A stretch of DNA of 64,000 bases, taken from assembly GCA_963674835.2 (NCBI GenBank), contig CAXXKC010000002.1:1178001-1242000 (forward strand). The letters are read 5' to 3'. How positions within the stretch are numbered: the first letter of the stretch is position 1; each line of letters starts with the position of its first letter. Source of the DNA: G963674835 sp963674835 (GTDB lineage: Bacteria; Planctomycetota; Planctomycetia; Pirellulales; Thermoguttaceae). Below the pieces are notes generated by a model. That model saw only the letters and a program-made list of their open reading frames with translations. It was not told where the DNA came from and made no database searches. Below, piece after piece: positions 27,401-35,289 of this stretch. Made by a program: the position numbers and the translations under genes.

Positions 27401-28410
27401 CCGGCAAGGGGACGCCGATGGCGCTGCCGGCGGTCGCGGTCGTAGCCGTCGCGTTGGCGGGTCTGATTGCGGGGGCGATTGTGGTGGCGGTCGCCGGGCG
27501 TTTGGATCCGCTGCGGCTGAGCGATCGGGGACGCACGGCGTACGTGTACGCGGCCGAGGTTCTGGCGGCGCTGGTGGGCGTGCATCTGCGGTTGACCATG
27601 CCGTGGCTGTTCGAGCTCCATCTCGTGGAACGTTACTGGATGCTCATGGTGCTGGCGATCGCGTTTGGCGGGGCGGTCTTGAGCGAACTGTTCCGTCGCC
27701 GCGGGTTGCCGGTATTGAGCGAACCGCTGTGGCGCACGGCCGCGCTGCTGCCGATCGCGCCGGCCGTGGGATTCTGGTTCTTCGCAACGCCGTCGACGCT
27801 GCTAACGCTGTCGGGGAAAAGCCCGGCGCTTTGGTTCCTGGCGGGTGCGTTCTACGCGATGCTGGGCGGGATGCGACGGTCGGCCGGGTATGGGATTCTG
27901 GCGGCGGTGGTTTCGTGCGTGGGGTTGTGCGTGCTGTGGCAGCAGGCCAACTTGCACTTCCTGGATCATCCGCAACTGTGGCTGATCCCGTTTGCCTTGG
28001 TGCTGTTGGTGGCCGAGCACGTGAACAGCGACCGATTGAGCGAGGGGCAGAGCACGGCGCTGCGGTACCTGGCGTTGAGCGTGATATACGTTTCGTCGAG
28101 CAGCGAGTATCTGCGGGCGCTGGGGGAGTCGATTTGGTTGCCGATCGTGCTGATCCTGCTTTCGCTGGTGGGCGTGGCGGCGGGGCTGGTGTTGAGAATT
28201 CGCTCGTTCCTGTACCTGGGAACGGCGTTTCTGGGGTTGGTGGTGGTGACGATGATCAAGTACGCAGCGGTGGACCAGAAGCAGGTGTGGATCTTCTGGG
28301 TCTTCTGCATCGTGGTGGGTTCGGCGAGCATTGCGATGTTGGGAGTGTTTCAGCAGCGGCGCGAGGCGATCCTGGCGGCGTTGCGGCGATTGAGGACATG
28401 GGAGCGGTAA
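21409..28410 (+). CDS. Giant polytopic membrane protein with N-terminal zinc ribbon and repeated TM modules
   Basis: This 2,333-residue protein has an N-terminal membrane helix (VEVIVAIVVVLAIVTIFLC), a four-cysteine zinc ribbon (C47, C50, C61, C64; CKHCGRWTSKLHGTCGQCG), a Pro/Ala-rich linker to about residue 225, then dozens of hydrophobic helices to the C-terminus. Modules of about 275 residues recur: blocks around nt 24596, 25424 and 26261 share a W-R/Q-x(4-6)-A-x-A-x-G-L/V-x-x-N-x-A-A core, and blocks near 24900 and 25700 share VQ.xLGxxGxxALLxPxxL. Architecture recalls DUF2339-type proteins, but I cannot name the family or substrate. The start is GTG at 21409, fixed by GGGGAGG six bases upstream. 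A 68-residue membrane protein follows 4 bases later, almost certainly co-transcribed. Confidence 0.85.
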   Translation: MEVIVAIVVVLAIVTIFLCGLWVVGRTVLRILLGKPVLGDPESQVRCKHCGRWTSKLHGTCGQCGRELVSPADMELEDLAAFERQLNRFAAKESLAPETVAMLLEKISERRQALGSPWSRPVPEEAAAPTTAQQRQEPPKPVEVKAEPREAIILADKVAEVAPPRRVAPPTTKATPAVAKAEPIAPAKPATPAVSPPAARPEPPRAAVPVAKPEPVRPPVVPRPPIWETIAEFLEKRNIEWAELVVVVLSGLLIVGASVALVINFWGTLRAIPWLKFAIFVVYSSGIFGVGLLCYRRWKLETIGRGLLMIATLLVPLNFLAMASLSRDSWDWMRAGLELASLGIFGWLVYLGGRALVQSGRWILTAGVVGNSAAVLLVARMSESGAAGWTLSLVGLIPVAVFVAAMGIYLYRRPAGEMEPSAANELFTLLGTTLFSLASALGLLVQKGIQVDQLAATLDHASVLVVLTAFPILAAGLAVMRGMSGEKGSAVHRTVGTGTALASLLLMVAAVVMAWPSPLAMLLVGAVAMVTLAVVAVRYELPVAHAGAIAAAAVVYLTGYHLAVGNVALLEGATGSSMMRAVMGPQTGAALMGLIVLLGLAAETLRRIGRQQHAIYYLVGCGVVAAISLFLVTAHGLRGSATEIWIAMIAYAIYGAGALAVNVSLRKPVVSYLGSGLVGIAALWASHALAQPWANVIREPWVAGLLVHGTLGVAAVLLLRWWVEGRGTDTVAEELQRVFVKPLSETALVSSGLAAPALALLSSSQATMWVAVCLWWLAVIWLVIAWMDRQSTLLALGQVAMAVATVMTTTVWLKHHPLGAAAAVDLTDPRCWQVYGIGLALLALGWLGARLALRRSVVDTSLLEPDRPSVDWIIAHGVIVLQLLLVAVCLVPCCAAELTQLFGSKASAAVGLPLEAFGTPAWILAGLSAVWLAGRLWYRWRVTELVASLLVAATVPAIVAGAFGSQLATASATRWAMGAALMVVSVAVWQRERLLAWARMVGARIDVGPFGPRVARTTLMTTMVPPVVGITLAAALVRLAGATSAGPATGTFFAEMGMTWSYLVPLVLVVAAMVGFAVRESSAAYAFAGGLVVEMAVVLGYLLHIKTFGTAEGAAVIQLATIAAGMWAIAWLVGRRWVNVWREGDEDREPLAESGQAMLRKAGVGRISSSATLMDVQLGLGLLGNAALLMPAWLAIVGEPYAEHVWARAVGTPLGWIALAVVVAAVVLREVQLGRLISPHLAGIVGMTMLGLLACTIETMLPGAPQWGYRTLMLGLAAYSLFVVLVTWWVASLRTDAEAQGPPQALVRAASSWVAAAGLAAVALGLKAAFLHESYDDLLWAAAAIAVASLAGATMAFWRREEGWAFAAAPGVNLAASLVVWYVQWHSAKELSTEQWLILMGQANVIASMAVALVWLAARKRLYELRDLTIRTSPLLGVQTSLGVAGSVALLVPPVLSMWWEPQSVLTWRAWIAEPAGWLALLLTAAAAAWYLWQTGPEKLGHVLAGAGLGVGALAACLMERVGGATALDAWKAYHVLEGAWVLVGFVVLGVGLAGRRLRLEGHAPLQVETGSDGGGRSGIEKGIVFPAGLVRVWVAAIGVSVLVLSVPYCRLDPAGPWWSMGAILSVSVLAGVVGVWQRQPAEVLASGLLLNVAATAYWWAGGRVEFAGLAGTNMLAFASSSVVWSIVERLDRRGVPAVTLGAEEVPAAHLAAQCGLVLLTIYTAVMLIGDAASMAGVAVGRLGWSGLAALAVAVAMLLWDRRARFALAGLYVAALCGAVMTVVGQPLVTRELAWTMPLAIGVFALVAALAGWCLPRMRTAWQAMGIAECEGGWPIDWFPAAQAWLAAVAAGIGVWISLDVSFEAVANPAFAWLAGRVGGPLAVAMLVPAGILTARWARGPWRSGWQMGVLGLGLVLLSTAGWACLDAQIAAPWLHRGVVLLVAVVAMSLAAGLALQRMLPSTSDWLAAARRSVPWLAGCALAALAVVLVLEVAIYEPGKGTPMALPAVAVVAVALAGLIAGAIVVAVAGRLDPLRLSDRGRTAYVYAAEVLAALVGVHLRLTMPWLFELHLVERYWMLMVLAIAFGGAVLSELFRRRGLPVLSEPLWRTAALLPIAPAVGFWFFATPSTLLTLSGKSPALWFLAGAFYAMLGGMRRSAGYGILAAVVSCVGLCVLWQQANLHFLDHPQLWLIPFALVLLVAEHVNSDRLSEGQSTALRYLALSVIYVSSSSEYLRALGESIWLPIVLILLSLVGVAAGLVLRIRSFLYLGTAFLGLVVVTMIKYAAVDQKQVWIFWVFCIVVGSASIAMLGVFQQRREAILAALRRLRTWER

Positions 28411-28414
28411 GGAC

Positions 28415-28621
28415 GTGCCGAAACAGCCAGCGCTGCAATTCCGTTTGCGCTCGATTCTGGTGATCACCGTGGCGATCGCGATGTTGTTCGGCCTGTTGCG
28501 GTGGTTGGGAGTGCCGCCGCAGGCGAGTGTGATCGTGATGGTTGTTCTTGGGGTGAGTCTGGCGGCGGCGGTGGGGTTGGTGGTGGTGATCGCCCGGGGA
28601 ATGGATGGTGGGCAGGAGTAA
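28415..28621 (+). CDS. Small two-TM membrane protein, partner of the giant protein
   Basis: A 68-residue protein starting at GTG 28415, 4 bases after the stop of the giant membrane protein. It opens with PALQFRLRSILVITVAIAMLFG, matching the F-x-L-R-x-L-L leader followed by a helix that is common in planctomycete membrane proteins, and has a second helix (ASVIVMVVLGVSLAAAVGLV). The tight spacing argues for translational coupling. No catalytic residue is seen; an assembly or regulatory role for the large protein is an inference. Confidence 0.7.
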   Translation: MPKQPALQFRLRSILVITVAIAMLFGLLRWLGVPPQASVIVMVVLGVSLAAAVGLVVVIARGMDGGQE

Positions 28622-28868
28622 GCCAGGGGTCTTGCTGGTGGGGCCAGTGTGCGGGTGACTGGGGTGTGGTGTTGGGGCTCGCTTCGCTCGGCCCACCTAC
28701 GGTCAATGGACGCGGTTGCGGGTGGGGAACTGATCTGGGCGCCCCCCTCAAATTAGCGATTCGCTGGAAACCTGATTCTGGTAGACTTCGCGCGTTCGTC
28801 AGGATGGGGCGGGTGCCGGGGTGGGTTCGCCCAGTGGGAGTGGCCCCTAGGATTAAAGGGGATGGCAT

Positions 28869-30737
28869 ATGTGCGGAATTGTCGGATACATCGGCCACGG
28901 TGAGGCGGCGGCCTTCTTGCTGAGCGGTCTGCAGCGGCTGGAGTACCGCGGCTATGACAGTGCCGGTGTGGCGGTGCTCGATCGGGATGCGGGCATGCAG
29001 ATCGTGAGGTCGGTGGGGCGGATCGAGCGGTTGGAGACGGAGGTATCGGAATGCGGACTGTCGAGCCGCGTTGGGATCGGCCACACGCGGTGGGCTACCC
29101 ATGGTGCGGCGACGCTCGACAACGCCCATCCGCATCTGGGCGGAGACGGCGTGTTGGCGCTGGTGCACAACGGGGTCATCGAGAACTATCAGTCGCTGAA
29201 GGATCGGCTGGAAGGCGAGGGTTACGAGTTCCGCTCGCAGACCGATACGGAGGTGATCGCTCACCTGGTGGCCAGTTGCCTGAAGCGGCAGTCGGCGGTT
29301 GAGGACATGGCGGCGGTGGCCTATGAGCCTCTGGTGTCGGCGGTGCAGGCGGCACTTGCCCAGTTGCAGGGGACGTATGGGCTGGCGATCTTGTTCCGCG
29401 ACTATCCCGAGGTGCTGATCGCGGCGCGGCTGGGAAGTCCCTTGATCGTCGGGGTGGGCGAGGGAGAGCATTTCATCGCCAGCGACGCGTCGCCCTTGGC
29501 GGGCCAGACGGACAAGATCGTGTACCTCGCCGACCATGAGTTGGCGGTGGTTACGGCAGGGTCGCTACGGGTGATCCATCGGGACCAAGGGCAGATTCGG
29601 CATCTGGTGAAGGTGTTGGATATCGCGGCAGACGACGTGGGGCTGGGCGGGTATGCACACTACATGCTCAAGGAGATCTTCGAACAGCCGGAATCGATCG
29701 AGAACGCGATGCGCGGGCGGCTGGATTTCGACGCGGCGACGGCGAAGTTCGGCGGATTGAACCTGACACCGCAACAGTTGCGAAGCGCGGGCCGCATCAT
29801 CCTGACCGGATGCGGGACGAGTTGGCATGCGGGGTTGGTGGGCGAGTATCAATTGGAAGCGCTGGCTCGCGTGCCGGTGGAAGTGGAGTATGCCAGCGAA
29901 CTGCGGTATCGAAATCCGCCGATGGAGAACGGCTCGCTGGTGTTCGCCATCACGCAGAGCGGCGAGACGGCCGATACGTTGGCCGCATTGCGCGAGATGA
30001 AGCGGACGGGGCATCCGACGCTGGCGATCTGCAACGTGGTGGGGAGCACGATCGCCACGGAAGCCGACGGAGGGATCTATCTGCACGCGGGGCCGGAGAT
30101 CGGTGTGGCGTCGACGAAGGCGTTCAGCTCGCAGGTGACCGTGTTGGCGCTTCTGACGCTGTATTTCGGGCGGCTGCGGCACCTGGGCTTCGACGCGGGC
30201 GTGCGGATGATCGAGCAGTTGCAGGATTTGCCGGAGAAGGTGTACCGGGCGCTGGATGCCAACAGCCAGATTCGCCAGATCGCGCAGAAGTACGCGCACT
30301 GCGACAATTTTCTTTACCTGGGTCGGCAGTTCAATTTTCCTGCGGCGCTGGAGGGGGCGCTGAAGCTGAAGGAGATCAGCTACATCCACGCCGAGGGTTA
30401 CCCGGCCGCCGAGATGAAACACGGTCCGATCGCGTTGGTCGACGAGCATACGCCAAGCGTGTTTCTCGTGCCGCAGGGCTTGGTGTACGACAAGGTGATC
30501 TCGAACATGCAGGAGATCAAGGCGCGGGGCGGGCCGGTGATCGCCGTGGTGGATGAGGGTGATACGGAGGCCGCGCGATTGGCCGACGATGTGATCGAGG
30601 TGCCGGCGACCGTCGAATTCCTGCAACCGATCGTGTCGATCATCCCGCTGCAGTTGCTAGCCTATCATATTGCCGTCGCCAGGGGTTGTGACGTCGACAA
30701 GCCTCGGAACCTGGCGAAGAGCGTGACGGTGGAGTAG
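28869..30737 (+). CDS. glmS: Glutamine--fructose-6-phosphate aminotransferase (isomerizing)
   Basis: This 622-residue enzyme makes glucosamine-6-phosphate from fructose-6-phosphate and glutamine, the first step to UDP-GlcNAc for wall and lipopolysaccharide. The N-terminal nucleophile is Cys2 (MCGIVGYIG), with the glutaminase motifs RGYDSAGVAV and GHTRWATHG. Two SIS domains follow (TGCGTSWHAGLVGEYQLE and LGRQFNFPAALEGALKLKE), and the C-terminus ends in the characteristic DKPRNLAKSVTVE. Length is normal for the family (about 610). No glmS ribozyme-like element was recognised in the ~250 bases upstream. Planctomycetes have a thin peptidoglycan, so this is expected core metabolism. Confidence 0.97.
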   Translation: MCGIVGYIGHGEAAAFLLSGLQRLEYRGYDSAGVAVLDRDAGMQIVRSVGRIERLETEVSECGLSSRVGIGHTRWATHGAATLDNAHPHLGGDGVLALVHNGVIENYQSLKDRLEGEGYEFRSQTDTEVIAHLVASCLKRQSAVEDMAAVAYEPLVSAVQAALAQLQGTYGLAILFRDYPEVLIAARLGSPLIVGVGEGEHFIASDASPLAGQTDKIVYLADHELAVVTAGSLRVIHRDQGQIRHLVKVLDIAADDVGLGGYAHYMLKEIFEQPESIENAMRGRLDFDAATAKFGGLNLTPQQLRSAGRIILTGCGTSWHAGLVGEYQLEALARVPVEVEYASELRYRNPPMENGSLVFAITQSGETADTLAALREMKRTGHPTLAICNVVGSTIATEADGGIYLHAGPEIGVASTKAFSSQVTVLALLTLYFGRLRHLGFDAGVRMIEQLQDLPEKVYRALDANSQIRQIAQKYAHCDNFLYLGRQFNFPAALEGALKLKEISYIHAEGYPAAEMKHGPIALVDEHTPSVFLVPQGLVYDKVISNMQEIKARGGPVIAVVDEGDTEAARLADDVIEVPATVEFLQPIVSIIPLQLLAYHIAVARGCDVDKPRNLAKSVTVE

Positions 30738-31203
30738 AAGTCACGCAAGCCTTGCCGATGCTTCTGGCATCCGGTATGCGCTGCCGGGAAGAGGAGCCGA
30801 TCGAGGTGTTCGGTGCCGGGCCGGGTTGGTGCGCGCCGGGGCTGCCTCGGCTGGGGGCGGCTGTGCAACAGAGAGGTTTGCACACTGCATGTGGCGGCGC
30901 AAGGCTGGATGGCCTTGGCAGAGTCGATGCGCGTCGCCAGGAAGTGGCGATTTGTCTTCGGTTTCCCCAAGCAGGCTTCGGCCGGTGTTCGCGGAGTGCG
31001 TTCGTGCGCAATACGCACATGATTGGCAACCGGGTGGAAATCGGAAGGCGGGGAAGAGAAACACGAAGGCGTTGGTGGAGGGGAGTGTGAGTGTCGGAGG
31101 TCGGCAGATGGCAGCGGTATCTTCGGCGAGTTTCCTGTGTGTTGCGTGTTGAGTACAATGGGTCGTTTCGTGGTGTTCATGTGTGACATGCGGGTAGTGG
31201 AAG
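30738..31203. other. Non-coding stretch
   Basis: These 466 bases lie between glmS and the FAD/Fe-S dehydrogenase gene. The frames here are short, Arg/Pro-rich and without homology. A degenerate half of the dispersed palindrome (CGGCTGTGC) occurs near 30858 without its matching arm. No RNA gene or clear promoter is seen. Confidence 0.5.
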
Positions 31204-34143
31204 ATGATGGAAGCGAGAGTTCTACCGGAGTTCGAAGGGGCTTTGAGGGGGGCGGTGCGTGGGGAGGTTTCGTTCGACCTGGTTACGCGGGGCCTGAACG
31301 CGACGGACGCCAGCCATTACCAGATGATGCCGGAGTGCGTCGTCGTGCCGCTGGACGAGGACGACTGCCTGGCAGCCATGGAGATTGCCAGGCGGTTTGG
31401 TGTGACGATCATTCCGCGAGGCGGTGCGACGTCGCTTTCGGGGCAGACGTTTGGCACCGGCATGGTGCTGGATCTTTCGAGGCACATGGATCGCGTGATC
31501 GAGGTGAATACGGCCGAGCGATGGGCACGAGTTCAGCCGGGAGCGGTTCGCGATCAGATCAACGCCGAGCTGAAGCCGTCCGGCCTGCATTTCGCTCCGG
31601 ATCCCGCGACCGGGAATCGGGCCACCGTGGGCGGGATGATCGGCAACAACAGCTCGGGAACGCGGTCGATTATCTTCGGCAAGACGATCGATCACGTGCT
31701 GTCGTGCAAGGTGGCGTTGTCAGACGGGACGGTGATGCGGTTGGAGCCGCTGGAAGATGCCGTGTGGCAGGAGCGATGCGGCCAGGAGTCGCGCGAAGGA
31801 GAGACCTATCGGGGCGTGCGGCGAATCGTCGAACAGAACCGAGAGGAGATTCTGCGGCGGTATCCGAACCTGATGCGGCGGGTGACGGGCTACAACCTGG
31901 ACGAGTTCGTGGACGGCGCAGGCTATACGGGACCGATCGGCGGCCGGAATCGCGAGGCGCATCGCACGTGGAACCTGTCGAACCTAGTGGTGGGGAGCGA
32001 AGGGACGCTGGCGCTGGTGTTGGAGGCGACGATCCGATTGGAGCCGTTGCCTGCGGCGACCGTGCTGGGGATCGTGCATTTTCGCGACCTGATGCAGTCG
32101 CTCCGCGCGGTGCCACGGATCAACCGGCACGAGCCGAGTGCGGTGGAGGTGCTGGACGAGGTCGTGCTGCGGGAAGCGGTCGTCAATGCGGCGACGCGCG
32201 ATAAGGCTGGGTTCATCGAGGGCACGCCGGGGGCAGTGCTGCTGGTAGAGATGTGCGGTGCGGATTTGGGCGACGCTTTGAAGCGGATGGGTCGGTTGGT
32301 CGATGAGCTGGAGAAGGAGGGAATCGGCTATGCGTGGCCGGTGCGGACCGATTCGAAGCAACAGGCCGAAGTATGGGAGGTGCGCAAGGTCGGTTTGGGG
32401 CTGATCAGCAACGTCAAAGGCGCGACGAAGGGGCAAGCGTTCGTCGAGGACGCGTGCGTGCCGGTCGAGGCGTTGCCCGAGTACGTGGCGCGGATGAAGC
32501 AGGTGTGCGAGCAGCACGGCGTGCGAAGCAGCGTGTACGCTCACGCGAGCGTGGGGTTGCTGCACTTCCGACCGATGCTGGACCTACACCGTGAGGAAGA
32601 CCGCGAGAAAATGGTGTCGATCGCCAAGGCGGCGTTCGAGTTGGTGTGCCAGTACCGGGGGACGTTTGCCGGAGAGCACGGCGATGGGCTGTCGCGGGGC
32701 CAGTTCGTGCCGCAGTACTTCGGACCGCAGCTCTACGAGGCGTTTGGCCAGATCAAGCGACTGTTCGATCCGAACGGCTTGATGAATCCCGGCAAAATCG
32801 TGGACTCGCCGCCGATGACGAGCCATCTGCGCTACGGCGATTCGTATCGGCCGGGGCCGACCGGCGGCCTGTTTCACTATCGCAGCCAGGGCGGGTTCGC
32901 GTTGGCGGTGGAACAATGCAACGGCGTGGGGGCGTGCCGCAAGATGGGCAGCGGGACGATGTGCCCTAGCTTCATGGCGACGCGCGATGAAGAGGCGAGC
33001 ACGCGGGGACGCGCCAACGCGCTGCGGCTGGCCATGTCGGGGCAGCTCGGCCCGGAAGCGTTGGCCTCGGATCGGATCGGCGAGGTGTTGGAGCTTTGCC
33101 TGGCGTGCAAGGCTTGCTCAGCGGAATGTCCGAACGCGGTGGACATGGCGAAGCTCAAGAGCGACGTGCTTCAGATGCATCACGACGTGCACGGAGTGCC
33201 GTTGGGTTACCGGTTGATCGGTGGATTGCCGGAGATGGCGCGCTGGCTGGTCGGGCCGTTGGCGAGGATCATGCAGTTGGTGCAGAGAGTGCCCGGCTAT
33301 GGGTGGATGCTGGAGAAGGTGACGGGCATCGACCGGCGGCGGGTGTTGCCGCCATTTGCGACGCGGTCGCTGCGATCGACGCTGAAGAGCCGGAAGCCGA
33401 TTGCGGGTGCGGGGACGGCGGGCAAGGTGGTGCTGTTCGACGACACGTATGTGAACTGCATGGAGCCGCACGTGGGGTTGGCGGCCGTCGAGCTGTTGGA
33501 ATCGTGCGGGTTCGAGGTGATTCTGGCGCGAGCCGGCTGCTGCCAGCGACCGCGGCTTTCCAAGGGGCTGGTGCGCGCCGCGAAGCGCGCGGGAACCAAG
33601 ACGATGGAGAGACTGGACGCATATGCACGGCAGGGGTTGCCGATCGTGTGCTTGGAGCCGTCGTGTGCGTCAGCGCTGGTGGATGACTTGCCCGACTTGA
33701 TCGATGACCGCGAGTTGGGACAGCGCGTGGCGCGGTGCGTGGAGATGATCGACGTGTTCCTGGAACGGCAGGTGGCCGCGGGCAAGATTGCCGCGCTGAG
33801 GTCGACAGAGCGGTCGATTCTGCTGCACGGGCACTGTCATCAGAAGGCCCTGTTCGGAACGAGCGCCATGCACGGTCTGTTCGCTCGCATGGACGGTATC
33901 GAGTGCCAGGAGGTGGAGTGCGGCTGTTGCGGCATGGCCGGCTCGTTCGGCTACGAGCATTACGAGCTATCGCAGGCGATCGGCGAGGATCGGCTGTTTC
34001 CGGCGGTTCGCGAGGCGGTGGGGCAGGGGCGGACCGTGGTGGCTTGCGGAACCAGTTGCCGCCACCAACTTCGCGACTGTCTCGGTGTTGGGGCCAAGCA
34101 CTGGGTGGAAGTGGTTCGTGCGGGCGGGGCAGAACGGAAGTAG
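31204..34143 (+). CDS. FAD-linked oxidase fused to Fe-S and cysteine-rich domains (D-2-hydroxyacid dehydrogenase type)
   Basis: This 979-residue fusion oxidises a D-2-hydroxyacid such as D-lactate or D-2-hydroxyglutarate and passes electrons to the quinone pool. Order: FAD_binding_4 (IIPRGGATSLSGQTFGTGMV, then PATGNRATVGGMIGNNSSG), the FAD-oxidase C domain ending near ESGLSRGQF-type motif GEHGDGLSRGQF and LFDPNGLMNPGKIV, a Fe-S region with C572/C578/C587 and C632/C635/C638/C642 (CLACKACSAECPNA), then two CCG-type modules (AGCCQRPRLSKG and ECGCCGMAGSFGYE). This matches the Dld2/YdiJ-type single-chain enzymes. ATG at 31204 is used; ATG 31207 is equivalent. It appears monocistronic, with no glycolate-oxidase subunits nearby. 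Confidence 0.9.
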   Translation: MMEARVLPEFEGALRGAVRGEVSFDLVTRGLNATDASHYQMMPECVVVPLDEDDCLAAMEIARRFGVTIIPRGGATSLSGQTFGTGMVLDLSRHMDRVIEVNTAERWARVQPGAVRDQINAELKPSGLHFAPDPATGNRATVGGMIGNNSSGTRSIIFGKTIDHVLSCKVALSDGTVMRLEPLEDAVWQERCGQESREGETYRGVRRIVEQNREEILRRYPNLMRRVTGYNLDEFVDGAGYTGPIGGRNREAHRTWNLSNLVVGSEGTLALVLEATIRLEPLPAATVLGIVHFRDLMQSLRAVPRINRHEPSAVEVLDEVVLREAVVNAATRDKAGFIEGTPGAVLLVEMCGADLGDALKRMGRLVDELEKEGIGYAWPVRTDSKQQAEVWEVRKVGLGLISNVKGATKGQAFVEDACVPVEALPEYVARMKQVCEQHGVRSSVYAHASVGLLHFRPMLDLHREEDREKMVSIAKAAFELVCQYRGTFAGEHGDGLSRGQFVPQYFGPQLYEAFGQIKRLFDPNGLMNPGKIVDSPPMTSHLRYGDSYRPGPTGGLFHYRSQGGFALAVEQCNGVGACRKMGSGTMCPSFMATRDEEASTRGRANALRLAMSGQLGPEALASDRIGEVLELCLACKACSAECPNAVDMAKLKSDVLQMHHDVHGVPLGYRLIGGLPEMARWLVGPLARIMQLVQRVPGYGWMLEKVTGIDRRRVLPPFATRSLRSTLKSRKPIAGAGTAGKVVLFDDTYVNCMEPHVGLAAVELLESCGFEVILARAGCCQRPRLSKGLVRAAKRAGTKTMERLDAYARQGLPIVCLEPSCASALVDDLPDLIDDRELGQRVARCVEMIDVFLERQVAAGKIAALRSTERSILLHGHCHQKALFGTSAMHGLFARMDGIECQEVECGCCGMAGSFGYEHYELSQAIGEDRLFPAVREAVGQGRTVVACGTSCRHQLRDCLGVGAKHWVEVVRAGGAERK

Positions 34144-34257
34144 CGCCGCATGCCACTTGGTGATCTTCGCGCAAGTAGTGACACAGCGGCGCCGTCGGTT
34201 CTGCCACGAATGTCGGGCTCCCGCTCGTCGCCCTGAGTCCGCTACTAATGCGGCGCT
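34142..34257. repeat. Possible small inverted-repeat element
   Basis: A perfect 10-bp inverted repeat (AGCGCCGCAT and ATGCGGCGCT) bounds a 116-base segment directly after the dehydrogenase stop. No target duplication is visible at its edges. It could be a MITE-like remnant or a chance pair. Confidence 0.3.
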
Positions 34258-34399
34258 CAATAGGAAGTCACCCGGCAGGGCAAAAAGGGCGGTCGCTGCT
34301 TGACGGCGCGGTCGGCGTGGAAGACGATAAAGGAGTCGCTTCCGGAATGTGGCCGGTGAGCAGGATCTATGGGGGCGTTGATTTGATGATGGAGGAACC

Positions 34400-35245
34400 A
34401 TGAATATCTCGCGACGAAATATGCTGAAACTGGGCGTGGGCGCCGGGGCGATGCTGGCTGCCGGAGTGAATCGGTTGGAAGCGTTGGCCGGCGAGGATAA
34501 GAAGATTCCCATCGCACTGGAGATGTACTCGGTTCGCACGGACTGTGCGAAGGACATGGCGGGCGTGTTGGCCGCCGTGGGCAAGATGGGCTACCAGGGA
34601 GTGGAGTTCGCCGGGTATCACAACCACAAGGCCGAAGACTTGCGGAAGATGCTCGACGACAACGGCCTGAAGTGTTGCGGCACGCATGCCGGCCTGGACA
34701 CGATGAAGGGCGACGCCATCAAGAAGCAGATCGAGTTCAATCAGATTCTCGGCAATAAGTACCTAATCATTCCGTGGATGCCGGGGACGTATGCGAAGTC
34801 GTTGGAGACGATCAAGAAGGCTGGCGCCATGCTGGACGGGATGGCCGAGAAGGCGAAGACCGCCGGGATGCGCGTGGGGTACCATGCACATCAGCACGAT
34901 TTCGCCAAAGTGGGCGACAAGACTGCCTGGGAGTTACTGGGCGAGAACACCAGCCCGGAAGTCATCCTGCAGATGGACACGGGCAACTGCCTGATGGGCG
35001 GCGGGGATCCGGTTCGCATTCTCAAGGAATTTCCCGGCCGCGCGGTAACCGTTCACCTCAAGGAGTTCGGCGGCAAGCAAGGCGCGCCGGTGGGCGAAGG
35101 CGACGTGGATTGGAAGCAGGTGTTCGAGATTTGCGAAACGACCGGTGGGACCAAGTGGTACATCGTCGAGCAGGAGAGCTACATCGGCACTCCGCTGGAG
35201 AGCGTGGCGGCGTGTCTGAAGAACCTCCGCAAGATGGGAAAATAG
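34400..35245 (+). CDS. Exported xylose-isomerase-like TIM-barrel protein (sugar phosphate isomerase/epimerase family)
   Basis: This 281-residue protein has a twin-arginine-like leader (ISRRNMLKLGVGAGAMLAAG) and an AP-endonuclease-2/xylose isomerase-like barrel. Metal-ligand candidates are Glu in YQGVEFAGYHNH, His in YHAHQHDF, Asp in LQMDTGNCLMGG, His in TVHLKEF and Glu in WYIVEQE. Planctomycetes have very many such exported paralogues with unproven substrates; isomerisation or epimerisation of a keto- or aldo-sugar is the family activity. The start is fixed by GGAGGAACC just before ATG 34400. It appears to be a single-gene unit. Confidence 0.88.
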   Translation: MNISRRNMLKLGVGAGAMLAAGVNRLEALAGEDKKIPIALEMYSVRTDCAKDMAGVLAAVGKMGYQGVEFAGYHNHKAEDLRKMLDDNGLKCCGTHAGLDTMKGDAIKKQIEFNQILGNKYLIIPWMPGTYAKSLETIKKAGAMLDGMAEKAKTAGMRVGYHAHQHDFAKVGDKTAWELLGENTSPEVILQMDTGNCLMGGGDPVRILKEFPGRAVTVHLKEFGGKQGAPVGEGDVDWKQVFEICETTGGTKWYIVEQESYIGTPLESVAACLKNLRKMGK

Positions 35246-35289
35246 CAACAGCCACCCTGAAAAGAGCGGCGGGGCTGGCCGCGGCAGCG

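Noticed and set aside
28464..29537. A 357-residue minus frame over the start of glmS
   Set aside because: Antisense to the certain glutaminase domain; no homology.
30847..30866. A third copy of the palindromic repeat
   Set aside because: Only the right arm CGGCTGTGC is present; the matching left arm is not.
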